A DNA stretch of 64,000 bases, from positions 78,787 through 142,786 of the forward strand of contig DGTC01000006.1 of NCBI GenBank assembly GCA_002394205.1, written 5' to 3'. Of this stretch, positions 18,784 through 27,388 are shown one piece after another. Source of the DNA: Lachnospira sp. UBA4346. Lineage in GTDB: Bacteria; Bacillota; Clostridia; Lachnospirales; Lachnospiraceae. The first letter of the stretch is position 1, and the number at the start of each line of letters is the position of its first letter. The translations under genes were made by a program, and so were the position numbers. Under the pieces are notes generated by a model. That model did not search any database. It was given only the letters and a program-made list of their open reading frames with translations, and was not told the origin of the DNA.

Positions 18784-19899
18784 TTATTCGTAGAGCTGCG
18801 TATTTTCCTGTACAATCTTAATTCCATTCTCCCCAATATAACTAGAATTTGGCTTAATTGTACTTCCACTCTCAACAATGCAATTCTCAATATAAGAATT
18901 ATCCCCGATATATGCATTATTCAATATAATTGAATTCTTAATTACACTGTTATTTCCAACATAAATCTTCTTAAATAATACGGAATTTTCTATTGTTCCA
19001 TTTACGATACATCCGCTTGATACCAGACTATTTCTTGCATTTGCACCGTAGTTATATTTTGCAGGCGGCAAATCATCCACCTTAGAGTAGATATCCGGAT
19101 ACTGTTTAAAGAAGTAATCACGAATCTCTCTATTTAAGAAGTCCATATTTGCTTTATAATAAGACTCTGTTGATGAAATATTTCTCCAATATGTCTCAAG
19201 ACGGTATCCGTATATTTTCTTGATATTTTTATAACGAACTAAAATATCTCTTACAAAATCATAACGGTCTTCCTGTGCTGCTTTTTCAATCAGTTCGATT
19301 AAAAGTCTTCTTCGAATTACATAAATTCCTGTAGAAACTGTTGATAAATTCGTCTCTAATGGCTTTTCATCAATATCTGTGATACGACCTTCATTTGTCA
19401 TGGAAACCACACCAAATCTTGTGATTTCTGAACGATCCTGTAAATCCTTTACAACGACTGTGATATCAGCCTTCTTCTCGATATGATATTCTAATACTTT
19501 GTTATAATCCAATTTGTAAATACCATCACCTGAAGCAATTACAACGTATGGTTCGTGACTTGATTTTAAGAAATCTAAATTCTGATAAAGAGAATCTGCT
19601 GTTCCACGATACCAATAACTGCTCTCTGCTGTAATCGTTGGTGTAAAGACAAATAAGCCACCCTGCTTTCTTCCGAAATCCCACCATTTTGAAGAACTCA
19701 GGTGTTCATTTAATGAACGTGCATTATACTGTGTAATAACACCAACTTTTTGAATTTTCGAATTGGACATATTACTCAATGCGAAATCAATACTGCGATA
19801 ACTTCCTGCCACTGGCATAGCTGCCACCGCTCTTTTATAAGACAACTCCCGCATCAGCTTGTTGTTTCCACCTGCTAAAATAATTCCTATTGCTTTCAT
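18784..19899 (-). CDS. glgD: Glucose-1-phosphate adenylyltransferase regulatory subunit
   Basis: A 371-aa homologue of GlgC with a nucleotidyltransferase-like fold (residues ~1-240) and a left-handed beta-helix C-terminus. The N-terminal loop reads LAGGNNKLMRELSYKRA, degenerate compared with the GGQGSRL loop of GlgC, which is typical of GlgD. In Firmicutes GlgD pairs with GlgC to form ADP-glucose for glycogen. Its ATG overlaps the glgC stop codon by 4 bp, so translation is probably coupled. Confidence 0.92.
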   Translation of the reverse strand: MKAIGIILAGGNNKLMRELSYKRAVAAMPVAGSYRSIDFALSNMSNSKIQKVGVITQYNARSLNEHLSSSKWWDFGRKQGGLFVFTPTITAESSYWYRGTADSLYQNLDFLKSSHEPYVVIASGDGIYKLDYNKVLEYHIEKKADITVVVKDLQDRSEITRFGVVSMTNEGRITDIDEKPLETNLSTVSTGIYVIRRRLLIELIEKAAQEDRYDFVRDILVRYKNIKKIYGYRLETYWRNISSTESYYKANMDFLNREIRDYFFKQYPDIYSKVDDLPPAKYNYGANARNSLVSSGCIVNGTIENSVLFKKIYVGNNSVIKNSIILNNAYIGDNSYIENCIVESGSTIKPNSSYIGENGIKIVQENTQLYE

Positions 19900-21170
19900 A
19901 CATTGTCACCTGCCTTAATTATTATGCCACCGCTCTGCAACATGCCGTCCGGATAGTCTTCTAATGTTGTTTCACCTGAAACTGCTGTATTCTTTCCAAT
20001 CTTTACATTTGCCGGAATCACAGAACATTCTCCAATCGTAACAAGACCGGAATTATAAATCTTCGGCTTTGCTACATTTTCTGCTTCTTCTCCAACACCT
20101 AATTCTACATTCTCTCCAATGACAACGTCTTCTGCAATAATGGATTTATTAATTACCGTATTCTTACCAATTACCGCATTGCTCATAATAATCGAATCCC
20201 TGACCACGGCACCTTCTTCAATGACAACGCCATAACCGATAACGGAATTATATACTTTACCATAAATTTCTGTACCATCACCGATAATACTCTTTTCAAT
20301 ATAAGCACTGTCAGCAATATACTGAGGAGGAATAATATCTGTTTTTGTATAAATCTTCCAAAATTCCTCATACAAATTAAATACCGGGATAATATCAATC
20401 AATTCCATATTGGCTTCCCAATAAGAACTTAATGTACCGACATCCTTCCAATATCCATTGTATTCGTAAGCAAACATTCTCTTATCATTCTGGAAGCAAT
20501 ATGGAATAACATGCTTACCAAAGTCACATTCATTCTGATCTTTTAATGTGATTAATGCCTGCTTTAATACTTTCCAACTAAATATGTAGATACCCATTGA
20601 TGCCAGATTACTGCGTGGATGCTCCGGCTTTTCTTCAAATGCCGTAATGCGATTATCCTCATCTGTTACAACAATACCAAAACGACTTGCTTCTTCCATT
20701 GGTACCGGCATAGATGCGATTGTTACATCTGCATTATTCGCTTTGTGATAATCTAACATAATCTTATAATCCATCTTATAAATATGATCTCCTGAAAGAA
20801 TCAGTACATATTCCGGATTAAACTGCTCCATATAATTCATGTTCTGATAAATGGCATTCGCTGTACCTGTATACCATTCACTGTCAGAGCTCTTCTCATA
20901 TGGAGGAAGTACTGATACACCTCCGACATTTCGATCCAAATCCCACGGAATACCAATCCCAATGTGCGTGTTGAGTCGCAATGGCTGATACTGTGTCAAT
21001 ACACCTACTGTATCAATTCCTGAATTAATACAGTTACTTAATGGAAAATCAATAATTCGATACTTGCCGCCAAACGATACTGCCGGCTTCGCAACCTTTG
21101 ATGTCAAAACACCAAGTCTGCTACCTTGTCCCCCTGCCAATAACATGGCAATCATTTCTTTTCTTATCAT
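19896..21170 (-). CDS. glgC: Glucose-1-phosphate adenylyltransferase
   Basis: A 424-aa catalytic subunit that makes ADP-glucose from ATP and glucose-1-phosphate for glycogen synthesis. Visible motifs are MLLAGGQGSRLG (nucleotide loop), KPAVSFGGKYRIIDF, YTGTANAIYQN and LSGDHIYKMDY (catalytic Asp). A hexapeptide beta-helix forms the C-terminus. AGGTGAG precedes the ATG. It is the first gene of glgC-glgD. Other glycogen genes are not in the window. Confidence 0.94.
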   Translation of the reverse strand: MIRKEMIAMLLAGGQGSRLGVLTSKVAKPAVSFGGKYRIIDFPLSNCINSGIDTVGVLTQYQPLRLNTHIGIGIPWDLDRNVGGVSVLPPYEKSSDSEWYTGTANAIYQNMNYMEQFNPEYVLILSGDHIYKMDYKIMLDYHKANNADVTIASMPVPMEEASRFGIVVTDEDNRITAFEEKPEHPRSNLASMGIYIFSWKVLKQALITLKDQNECDFGKHVIPYCFQNDKRMFAYEYNGYWKDVGTLSSYWEANMELIDIIPVFNLYEEFWKIYTKTDIIPPQYIADSAYIEKSIIGDGTEIYGKVYNSVIGYGVVIEEGAVVRDSIIMSNAVIGKNTVINKSIIAEDVVIGENVELGVGEEAENVAKPKIYNSGLVTIGECSVIPANVKIGKNTAVSGETTLEDYPDGMLQSGGIIIKAGDNV

Positions 21171-21899
21171 GCTCTCACCTCTGATGCTAAAATTTCCTTA
21201 CTCCCTATACAATCTAGCCCTGTTTGCTCCAGTGTATAAGTGCTTTTTCCTTCGACTTACGTGTTCCACCCCTATACTTATTCTTTGGAAATATGACAAA
21301 TAAGCTTCCTAAACTGAATAGCTTGTATTTGAATAAATACATTATATCATATTATCGCAGTGAAGTAAAAAGAATTTTTTAAAAATTATTCACAATTTTA
21401 TGATTTAATTTTACAATTATTGACATTTTCTAACAAATATATTAACAATTACTCACTACGCAGTAATATTTTCTCACTATGTCGTGCTTTCATCCCCCTG
21501 CAATCCCCCATTGAAATTTTCCCCAAACAGTTTATAATGTAACATATCAGCAGAAAATCAAGCGCCGCTAATAGCGGCATTTGATTTTATCTGATATGTT
21601 AGCGAACAACCGCTATGGAGCCGTAGCGACAGAGCATTAAGCGCGTAAGCGCGAGGTTGTGAGCCTTATAGGTTGCACAAATTCAAGCGCCGCTAATAGC
21701 GGCATTTGATTTGCGCGAGTAGCGATGAAAGTGCCATGCTTGCATGTGCACTTGAGGAGCACCGCGGCGACGAGAAATGAAGAATTCATTTCGAGTGTCA
21801 CCCGATATGTTAGCGAACAACCGCTATATATTATATTTGTAACCAACGGTAATTTATACCGTATGATATATTATTATAGAAGAAAGGACTTCTTTCATT
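21171..21899. other. 729-bp intergenic region with a repeat element
   Basis: About 370 bp of very AT-rich DNA upstream of glgC is followed by the GC-rich palindromic repeat at 21541-21837, then the murC leader. The leader contains a 6-bp inverted repeat, ACGGTA (21846-21851) with TACCGT (21857-21862). No coding sequence is supported; small frames inside the element are by-products of the repeat. Confidence 0.65.
21541..21837 (+). repeat. Composite palindromic intergenic repeat element, copy A
   Basis: The element contains two identical 25-bp modules (21559-21583 and 21684-21708) with the form CAAGCGCC-hairpin-GGCATTTG, plus GATATGTTAGCGAACAACCG, a GCGCGTAAGCGCG hairpin and the perfect palindrome GAAATGAA-G-AATTCATTTC. 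It is colinear with the minus strand of 43953-44310. It is clearly richer in G+C than its surroundings. Confidence 0.85.
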
Positions 21900-23282
21900 A
21901 TGTTTACAATTGATTTTAATACCCCTATTCACATTCACTTTATCGGAATCGGCGGCATCAGCATGAGCGGACTTGCTCATATTTTACGTGAAAAGAATTT
22001 CACAATTTCCGGCTCTGATTCTGCACATTCTGCACTGACGGACGAACTGACTGCTGCTGGCTGCACCGTGCATTATCCACAGGCTGCCGCAAATATCACA
22101 GATGATATTGATCTTGTTGTTTATACGGCTGCCATTCATCCGGATAATCCAGAATTGTGTGCTGCAAAAGATGCTAATATTCCATGCATTACCAGAGCGG
22201 AACTGCTCGGTGCTTTAATGGACAATTATGACGTTGCCTTAAATATTGCCGGTACACACGGCAAAACAACCACGACTTCTATGGTCACAGAGATTCTCCT
22301 TGCTGCTGATGCAGATCCAACCATCTCTGTCGGCGGAATCTTAAACAGCATCGGTGGAAATATCCGCATCGGTCAGTCCAAGATTTTTGTAACAGAAGCC
22401 TGCGAATATACGAACAGCTTCTTATCATTTAAACCAACAATGAATATTATTCTAAATGTCGAAGAAGACCATTTAGACTTCTTTAAAGATTTAGATGACA
22501 TCCGTCATTCTTTCAAATTGTTTACAGAAAAATTACCGGACAACGGTACTTTAATTGTCAACAGCGATATTGAACACTACGAATATTTCTATCAGGATAA
22601 AAACTGTGAGGTAATTACTGTCGGCAGCGAACCTGCAAAAAGTATGTACAGTGCCACAGACATTACATACAATGAAAATGGATGTTGTGAATACACATTA
22701 TTAATAGAAGGAACACCTTCTGAAAAGATTCAACTGAGCGTTCCGGGATTGCATAATGTATACAATTCTCTTGCTGCTATTGCCGCTGCCAGAAAGTTAG
22801 ACATTTCCTTTGAAAATATTATTGCCGGCTTGAAGCACTTCACAGGTACGAACCGTCGTTTTGAAAAAAAGGGAACTTTTAACGGTGTCACTGTTATCGA
22901 TGATTATGCACATCATCCGGATGAGATTCGTGCAACCTTAACATCAACAACACATTATCCACACCGTGAAGTATGGTGCGTGTTCCAGCCACATACTTAT
23001 ACACGAACAAAAGCACTTCTTCCTGAATTTGCTGCAGCCTTGTCACAAGCTGACCACATTGTTTTAGCTGATATTTATGCTGCCAGAGAAACAGATAATT
23101 TAGGCATTAGTTCTCAGACACTTCAGGCAGAAATTGAAAAGAGTGGAAAACATTGCGACTATTTTCCTTCTTTTGAAGAAATTGAAAATTTCCTCAAAAA
23201 AAATTGTATGAACGGCGATTTGTTAATAACTATGGGGGCCGGTGATGTCTATAAAATCGGCGAAAGCCTTGTAAAATCGTGA
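21900..23282 (+). CDS. murC: UDP-N-acetylmuramate--L-alanine ligase
   Basis: A 460-aa cytoplasmic ligase that adds the first L-Ala to UDP-MurNAc in peptidoglycan synthesis. The N-terminal HFIGIGGISMSGLA is the typical UDP-binding start, AGTHGKTTTTSM (~118) is the ATP loop, and VEEDHLDFF and DDYAHHPDE are Mur ligase signatures. AGAAAGGA precedes the ATG. Length is normal. It stands alone, upstream of the DnaA-box cluster. Confidence 0.96.
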   Translation: MFTIDFNTPIHIHFIGIGGISMSGLAHILREKNFTISGSDSAHSALTDELTAAGCTVHYPQAAANITDDIDLVVYTAAIHPDNPELCAAKDANIPCITRAELLGALMDNYDVALNIAGTHGKTTTTSMVTEILLAADADPTISVGGILNSIGGNIRIGQSKIFVTEACEYTNSFLSFKPTMNIILNVEEDHLDFFKDLDDIRHSFKLFTEKLPDNGTLIVNSDIEHYEYFYQDKNCEVITVGSEPAKSMYSATDITYNENGCCEYTLLIEGTPSEKIQLSVPGLHNVYNSLAAIAAARKLDISFENIIAGLKHFTGTNRRFEKKGTFNGVTVIDDYAHHPDEIRATLTSTTHYPHREVWCVFQPHTYTRTKALLPEFAAALSQADHIVLADIYAARETDNLGISSQTLQAEIEKSGKHCDYFPSFEEIENFLKKNCMNGDLLITMGAGDVYKIGESLVKS

Positions 23283-23315
23283 TTTCTTTAACAAACATTT
23301 GACTTGTCAACAAAG

Positions 23316-23487
23316 TTATCCACATTATCCACAGAAATTAGTCTTTTCTAGGACTTTTTTCCTGTGGATTTTTTGTTTATAACGAATTATTAATAAATTG
23401 TCGGATTTCCTATATTTATACCTGTTATCCCCAAGTTATCCACATTATCCACAATTTCCACAGTGGATAAGTACACAGTTATCCCAT
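23316..23487 (+). other. Cluster of DnaA boxes upstream of the dnaD-like gene
   Basis: Four perfect TTATCCACA boxes lie at 23316-23324, 23325-23333, 23436-23444 and 23445-23453, as two abutting pairs. Near matches are TTATCCCCA at 23425-23433, TTATCCACT on the minus strand at 23462-23470 and TTATCCCAT at 23479-23487. An AT-rich stretch (about 23370-23420) lies between the groups. The cluster fills the murC-dnaD spacer and ends just before a promoter. Confidence 0.85.
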
Positions 23488-23498
23488 TTTTCCCTTGC

Positions 23499-23526
23499 TT
23501 GCTTTTGGTTTCGGTTGTGTTATAAT
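23499..23526 (+). promoter_or_regulatory. Putative promoter of the dnaD-dnaI genes
   Basis: TTGCTT (23499-23504) is followed after 16 bp by a perfect TATAAT (23521-23526), ~60 bp upstream of the start. The DnaA boxes end just upstream, so DnaA could control this promoter; this is inference. Confidence 0.55.
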
Positions 23527-23589
23527 TAGGAATCCAAAGAATTATTTGTTACATTTCTTATTATAATAATGAAAGGATTGAATACATAA

Positions 23590-24702
23590 ATGGAACGTTT
23601 AGTACTAACTACACAATATGATACCAATTCAACATTAATTTCAAATATATTTATTGACCGTTATATGTCTGCTGCAAATGGAGAGTTTGTAAAAATCTAC
23701 TTATATCTGCTGCGCAGTTTAAGCGATGCGAATCTTACAGTTTCAATTGCAAGTATGGCTGATATTTTTAACCAGACCGAAGCCGATGTCATTCGTGCAC
23801 TCAAATATTGGCACAAACAGGGCGTGGTACAGCTGACCGTTCAAAATTCTTCCATCGCCGGAATTACCATCTGTAATCTTGCTTCGTCTAATGACACCAC
23901 TGCAAACAGTGATTTTGCCGAGATTACACCAGCGATAAACAACACGGAGGCTCCTGCACCAAATACAACACCGGAACCGGAAGTTTCTGCCACAAAAGAA
24001 GAACCTGTAAAACCTGCTCGTGAAACTTCACATTATTATTCACCGGCACAGATTCAAAAGATTTCTTCTAATGACATTGAATTTCAGATGTTACTACGAG
24101 GCATTACCAATTATTTAGGTGGTTCTATGTCTACAACAGAACTCTCTGCCATTACTTATTTTTATGATACGTTACATTTTCCAACCGATTTGATTGAATA
24201 TCTGGTAGAATATTGTGTAACCAAAGGACACAAAAGCATCCGCTATATCGAAAAGGTAGCCCTTGCATGGGCTGATGCCGGCATTACGACCGTCCAGCAG
24301 GCAAAGCTCGAATCAAGTTCACACAACGAAACGGCTTATGCCATTATGCGTGCATTTGGTCAGAACAACCGTGATTTTGGTCAGGCGGAGCAGGATTATA
24401 TTGCAAAATGGACCAATACCTATGGTTTTACTACAGAACTGATTTTAGAGGCCTGCAACCGTACTTTAAAGACGACACACCAGCCAAGTTTTCAATATGC
24501 TGATTCCATTCTGTCTAAATGGAATTCTTCAAACATCCGCTCATTAAGCGATGTAGAAAAGGCTGATGCAGAATTTGCAAAGAAACGTCCATCTTATAAC
24601 AAGAAAACTGCTGCTACCAATAACCGCTTCAACAATTTCAACCAGCGTGATACAGATATTGACAGTCTTGAAAGTTCTCTGCTGAGCAATAACCAAAAAT
24701 AA
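23590..24702 (+). CDS. DnaD-domain primosome protein
   Basis: A 370-aa DnaD-like replication initiation protein. Residues ~1-95 form a winged helix (FIDRYMSAANGEFVKIYLYL and ADVIRALKYWHKQGVVQL). An Ala/Thr/Pro/Glu-rich linker follows, then two DnaB_2-type segments (~155-240 and ~250-330) with IRYIEKVALAWADAGI. In Firmicutes this family helps load the replicative helicase. It precedes the DnaI-type loader by 95 bp. It is longer than B. subtilis DnaD because of the linker and second C-terminal segment. Confidence 0.88.
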   Translation: MERLVLTTQYDTNSTLISNIFIDRYMSAANGEFVKIYLYLLRSLSDANLTVSIASMADIFNQTEADVIRALKYWHKQGVVQLTVQNSSIAGITICNLASSNDTTANSDFAEITPAINNTEAPAPNTTPEPEVSATKEEPVKPARETSHYYSPAQIQKISSNDIEFQMLLRGITNYLGGSMSTTELSAITYFYDTLHFPTDLIEYLVEYCVTKGHKSIRYIEKVALAWADAGITTVQQAKLESSSHNETAYAIMRAFGQNNRDFGQAEQDYIAKWTNTYGFTTELILEACNRTLKTTHQPSFQYADSILSKWNSSNIRSLSDVEKADAEFAKKRPSYNKKTAATNNRFNNFNQRDTDIDSLESSLLSNNQK

Positions 24703-24797
24703 TTTTCTCATTATGATTATTTTGGCAAAACGATACTTATAAAGCATGTAAATAGAACTTAAATTTCAAAATATACACTACAGAAGGGAGATTTATT

Positions 24798-25793
24798 ATG
24801 TCATTAACGAACTCACAGTATGATGCCATTATGCGTATCTACGATACCATTCGAACGGAAAATCGTCATATACAAGAGGCGCATTATCAGGAAGTTGTAT
24901 CAGCCTGTCCGGAATTTACCGACATTGAAAATGAAATCATCTCGCTGTCAATGGACGCTGCCACTTCCATGATTGGCAAACACAACTCTGCCGACGACAC
25001 TTCATACAAAGCACAGCTTGATTCCTTAAACAACCGTCGTATTGAATGTCTGGCCTCTATTGGGAAGCCTGCTAATTACCTCGATGAAATCTACACGTGT
25101 CCATTCTGTCACGACACGGGTTATGTCGGCTCTGAGAAATGTTCCTGCTTCAAAAAGAAAGCAATTGATCTCGTATACGAAGATTCCAATCTGAAAAATA
25201 TTACTGCAAATGAGAATTTTGATACCTTGTCTTACAACTGGTATGACAATACGGAAACAGATTCCGCATTAAAAACAACTTCTTTACAGAATATGAAAAA
25301 TGTGGTTGCCATTTGTGAAAATTTCGTCAAAGAATTCGATTCCTGTGCAGATAATTTGCTGCTTTACGGTCAGCCCGGTATCGGAAAGACTTTTTTAACC
25401 AACTGCATTGCCAAAGAACTTTTAGATTCTTCACACAGTGTCATTTATCTGACTGCCATTGAATTATTCCAGAAGTTTGAATATGCAGATTTCCGAAAAG
25501 ACCCGGATGCCGGACTAGAGAGCAATTACATATTAGACTGTGATTTACTGATTATTGATGATTTGGGTACAGAATCCGGCAATTCTTATACGAATTCCCG
25601 CCTGTTTTACTGTATCAATGAACGTCTGCTTCGTAATAAGAGTGTTATTATTTCCACAAATCTCTCCCTTTCAGACATTCGGGATACCTATTCCGAGCGT
25701 ATTTTTTCACGCCTGACAAGTTCTTATAAGATTTTGAAATTATTCGGAAGAGATATTCGGCTTCTGAAACGCACCGGCACAAAATTATCTTGA
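24798..25793 (+). CDS. DnaI/DnaC-type helicase loader ATPase
   Basis: A 331-aa AAA+ protein. The N-terminal half has a zinc-binding pattern (CPFCHDTGY with ...KCSC, ~101-117). The ATPase half has Walker A GQPGIGKT (~191), Walker B LLIIDDLG and a sensor segment IISTNLSLSD. This is the architecture of DnaI-type loaders that place the DnaB helicase on DNA. AGAAGGGAG precedes the ATG. It follows the dnaD-like gene, and the DnaB helicase is encoded at 53348. Confidence 0.9.
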   Translation: MSLTNSQYDAIMRIYDTIRTENRHIQEAHYQEVVSACPEFTDIENEIISLSMDAATSMIGKHNSADDTSYKAQLDSLNNRRIECLASIGKPANYLDEIYTCPFCHDTGYVGSEKCSCFKKKAIDLVYEDSNLKNITANENFDTLSYNWYDNTETDSALKTTSLQNMKNVVAICENFVKEFDSCADNLLLYGQPGIGKTFLTNCIAKELLDSSHSVIYLTAIELFQKFEYADFRKDPDAGLESNYILDCDLLIIDDLGTESGNSYTNSRLFYCINERLLRNKSVIISTNLSLSDIRDTYSERIFSRLTSSYKILKLFGRDIRLLKRTGTKLS

Positions 25794-25868
25794 TTCCACG
25801 GGATATTTTGATATTTTTTCATTCAATTTGACACAATAAATATAATAATAAGTTTTTTATTTTTTTCA

Positions 25869-25897
25869 TTGACTTATACCTTATTTATGTTTATATT
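25869..25897 (+). promoter_or_regulatory. Putative promoter of the PRPP synthetase gene
   Basis: TTGACT (25869-25874), a 17-bp spacer and TATATT (25892-25897) lie ~100 bp upstream of the ATG. Confidence 0.5.
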
Positions 25898-25996
25898 TAT
25901 AAGTGTTTTGTAAAATAGTTAATTTGGGGTTTTATGGTCTATCCTGAATCCCTGGATTTATAAACAATGATTGATTTTTAACGGAGGACAATAATT

Positions 25997-27181
25997 ATGC
26001 CACGAGACGAACGTCACACAGAAACAATTCCATATGGTACATTGGGAATTATCCCATTATCAAGCTGTACAGAACTCGGAGATAAGGTTAATAAGTACCT
26101 TGTTGACTGGAGAGAACAGCGCGACCACGAAAGCGAATCAACACTTGCTTTCAATGGCTACAAAAGAGATTCATACATTGTAAGTGCCAGCACACCTAGA
26201 TTTGGTTCTGGCGAAGGCAAAGGTGTTATCAACGATTCTGTTCGTGGATACGATTTATATTTAATGGTTGATGTATGTAACTACAGCATGGAATACTCTC
26301 TTTGCGGTATGACAAACCATATGTCACCGGATGACCACTATGCAGATTTAAAGAGAATTATCGCTGCTGCCGGTGGTAAGGCAAGAAGAATTACAGTTAT
26401 TATGCCTTTCTTATATGAAAGCAGACAGCATAAGCGTTCAGGAAGAGAATCACTCGACTGTGCTCTTGCATTAAAGGAATTAACAGAAATGGGTGTTGAT
26501 AATATCATCACTTTTGATGCACACGACCCTCGTGTACAGAATGCCACACCTTTAAAGGGATTTGAATCTATTTCTGCAACATACCAGTTCATTAAGTATC
26601 TTTTACTCGGTGTTGATGATTTACACATCGACAGCAAGAATATGATGGTTATCAGCCCTGATGAAGGCGGTATGGGACGTGCTGTATACTTTGCAAACGT
26701 TCTTGGTCTTGATATGGGTATGTTCTATAAGAGACGTGACTACACAAAGATTGTCAACGGACGTAATCCGATCGTTGCACATGAGTTCTTAGGTTCTGAT
26801 GTTGAAGGTAAGGACGTTGTTATTATTGATGATATGATTTCATCTGGTGAAAGTATGATTGATGTTGCTGCTGAATTAAAGCGTCGTAAGGCAAGACGTG
26901 TATTCTGTGCAACAACATTTGGTTTATTTACAAATGGTTTCAAGAAGTTTGATGAAGCCTATGAAAATGGCATCATTGATAAAGTTTTAACAACAAACCT
27001 TGTTTACCAGCCTGCTGAACTTCTTACAAAGCCTTGGTACATCAACGTTGATATGAGTAAGTACATCGCTTTAATCATCGATACTTTAAATCATGACTCA
27101 TCTATCAGCAACCTTTTAAATCCTGTAGAACGTATTCAGAAGCGTGTTAAGGAATATAACGAAACTCATTACGGTAAGTAA
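25997..27181 (+). CDS. prs: Ribose-phosphate pyrophosphokinase, long form
   Basis: A 394-aa enzyme making PRPP from ribose-5-phosphate and ATP for nucleotide synthesis. It has PFLYESRQHKR and FDAHDPRVQN (ribose-phosphate/ATP region, ~173) and the PRPP loop VVIIDDMISSGESM (~273). The N-terminal ~80 residues differ from the usual ~315-aa enzymes and the C-terminus is extended, so it belongs to a longer, divergent branch. CGGAGGA precedes the ATG. It has its own promoter and terminator. Confidence 0.9.
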   Translation: MPRDERHTETIPYGTLGIIPLSSCTELGDKVNKYLVDWREQRDHESESTLAFNGYKRDSYIVSASTPRFGSGEGKGVINDSVRGYDLYLMVDVCNYSMEYSLCGMTNHMSPDDHYADLKRIIAAAGGKARRITVIMPFLYESRQHKRSGRESLDCALALKELTEMGVDNIITFDAHDPRVQNATPLKGFESISATYQFIKYLLLGVDDLHIDSKNMMVISPDEGGMGRAVYFANVLGLDMGMFYKRRDYTKIVNGRNPIVAHEFLGSDVEGKDVVIIDDMISSGESMIDVAAELKRRKARRVFCATTFGLFTNGFKKFDEAYENGIIDKVLTTNLVYQPAELLTKPWYINVDMSKYIALIIDTLNHDSSISNLLNPVERIQKRVKEYNETHYGK

Positions 27182-27210
27182 TTTCTGATTTACAACATCA
27201 CATAAAGAGA

Positions 27211-27254
27211 AACGCCCAGCCATATGTTATCTTACACATATGGCTGGGCGTTTT
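27211..27254 (+). terminator. Terminator of prs
   Basis: A perfect 17-bp stem (27211-27227 with 27236-27252, core AACGCCCAGCCATATGT) with an 8-nt loop runs into TTTT on the + strand. On the minus strand the stem is followed by TTTCTCTTT, so it may also stop the penicillin-binding protein transcript. Confidence 0.92.
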
Positions 27255-27388
27255 CTTATATATCTGTTTTTACAACACCACTATTTCGTTTTATCATTTT
27301 CATCCGTATTCTTAAAATTCTTTCATATAAATGAATCTGACAGTTTAAACAACTCTTTTATACCAGCAGCATCTTTCTTTTTCATATA

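Noticed and set aside
23283..23589. DnaA-box spacer as the chromosomal origin
   Set aside because: dnaA and dnaN are not adjacent and gene orientation does not diverge consistently; kept as a regulatory cluster instead.
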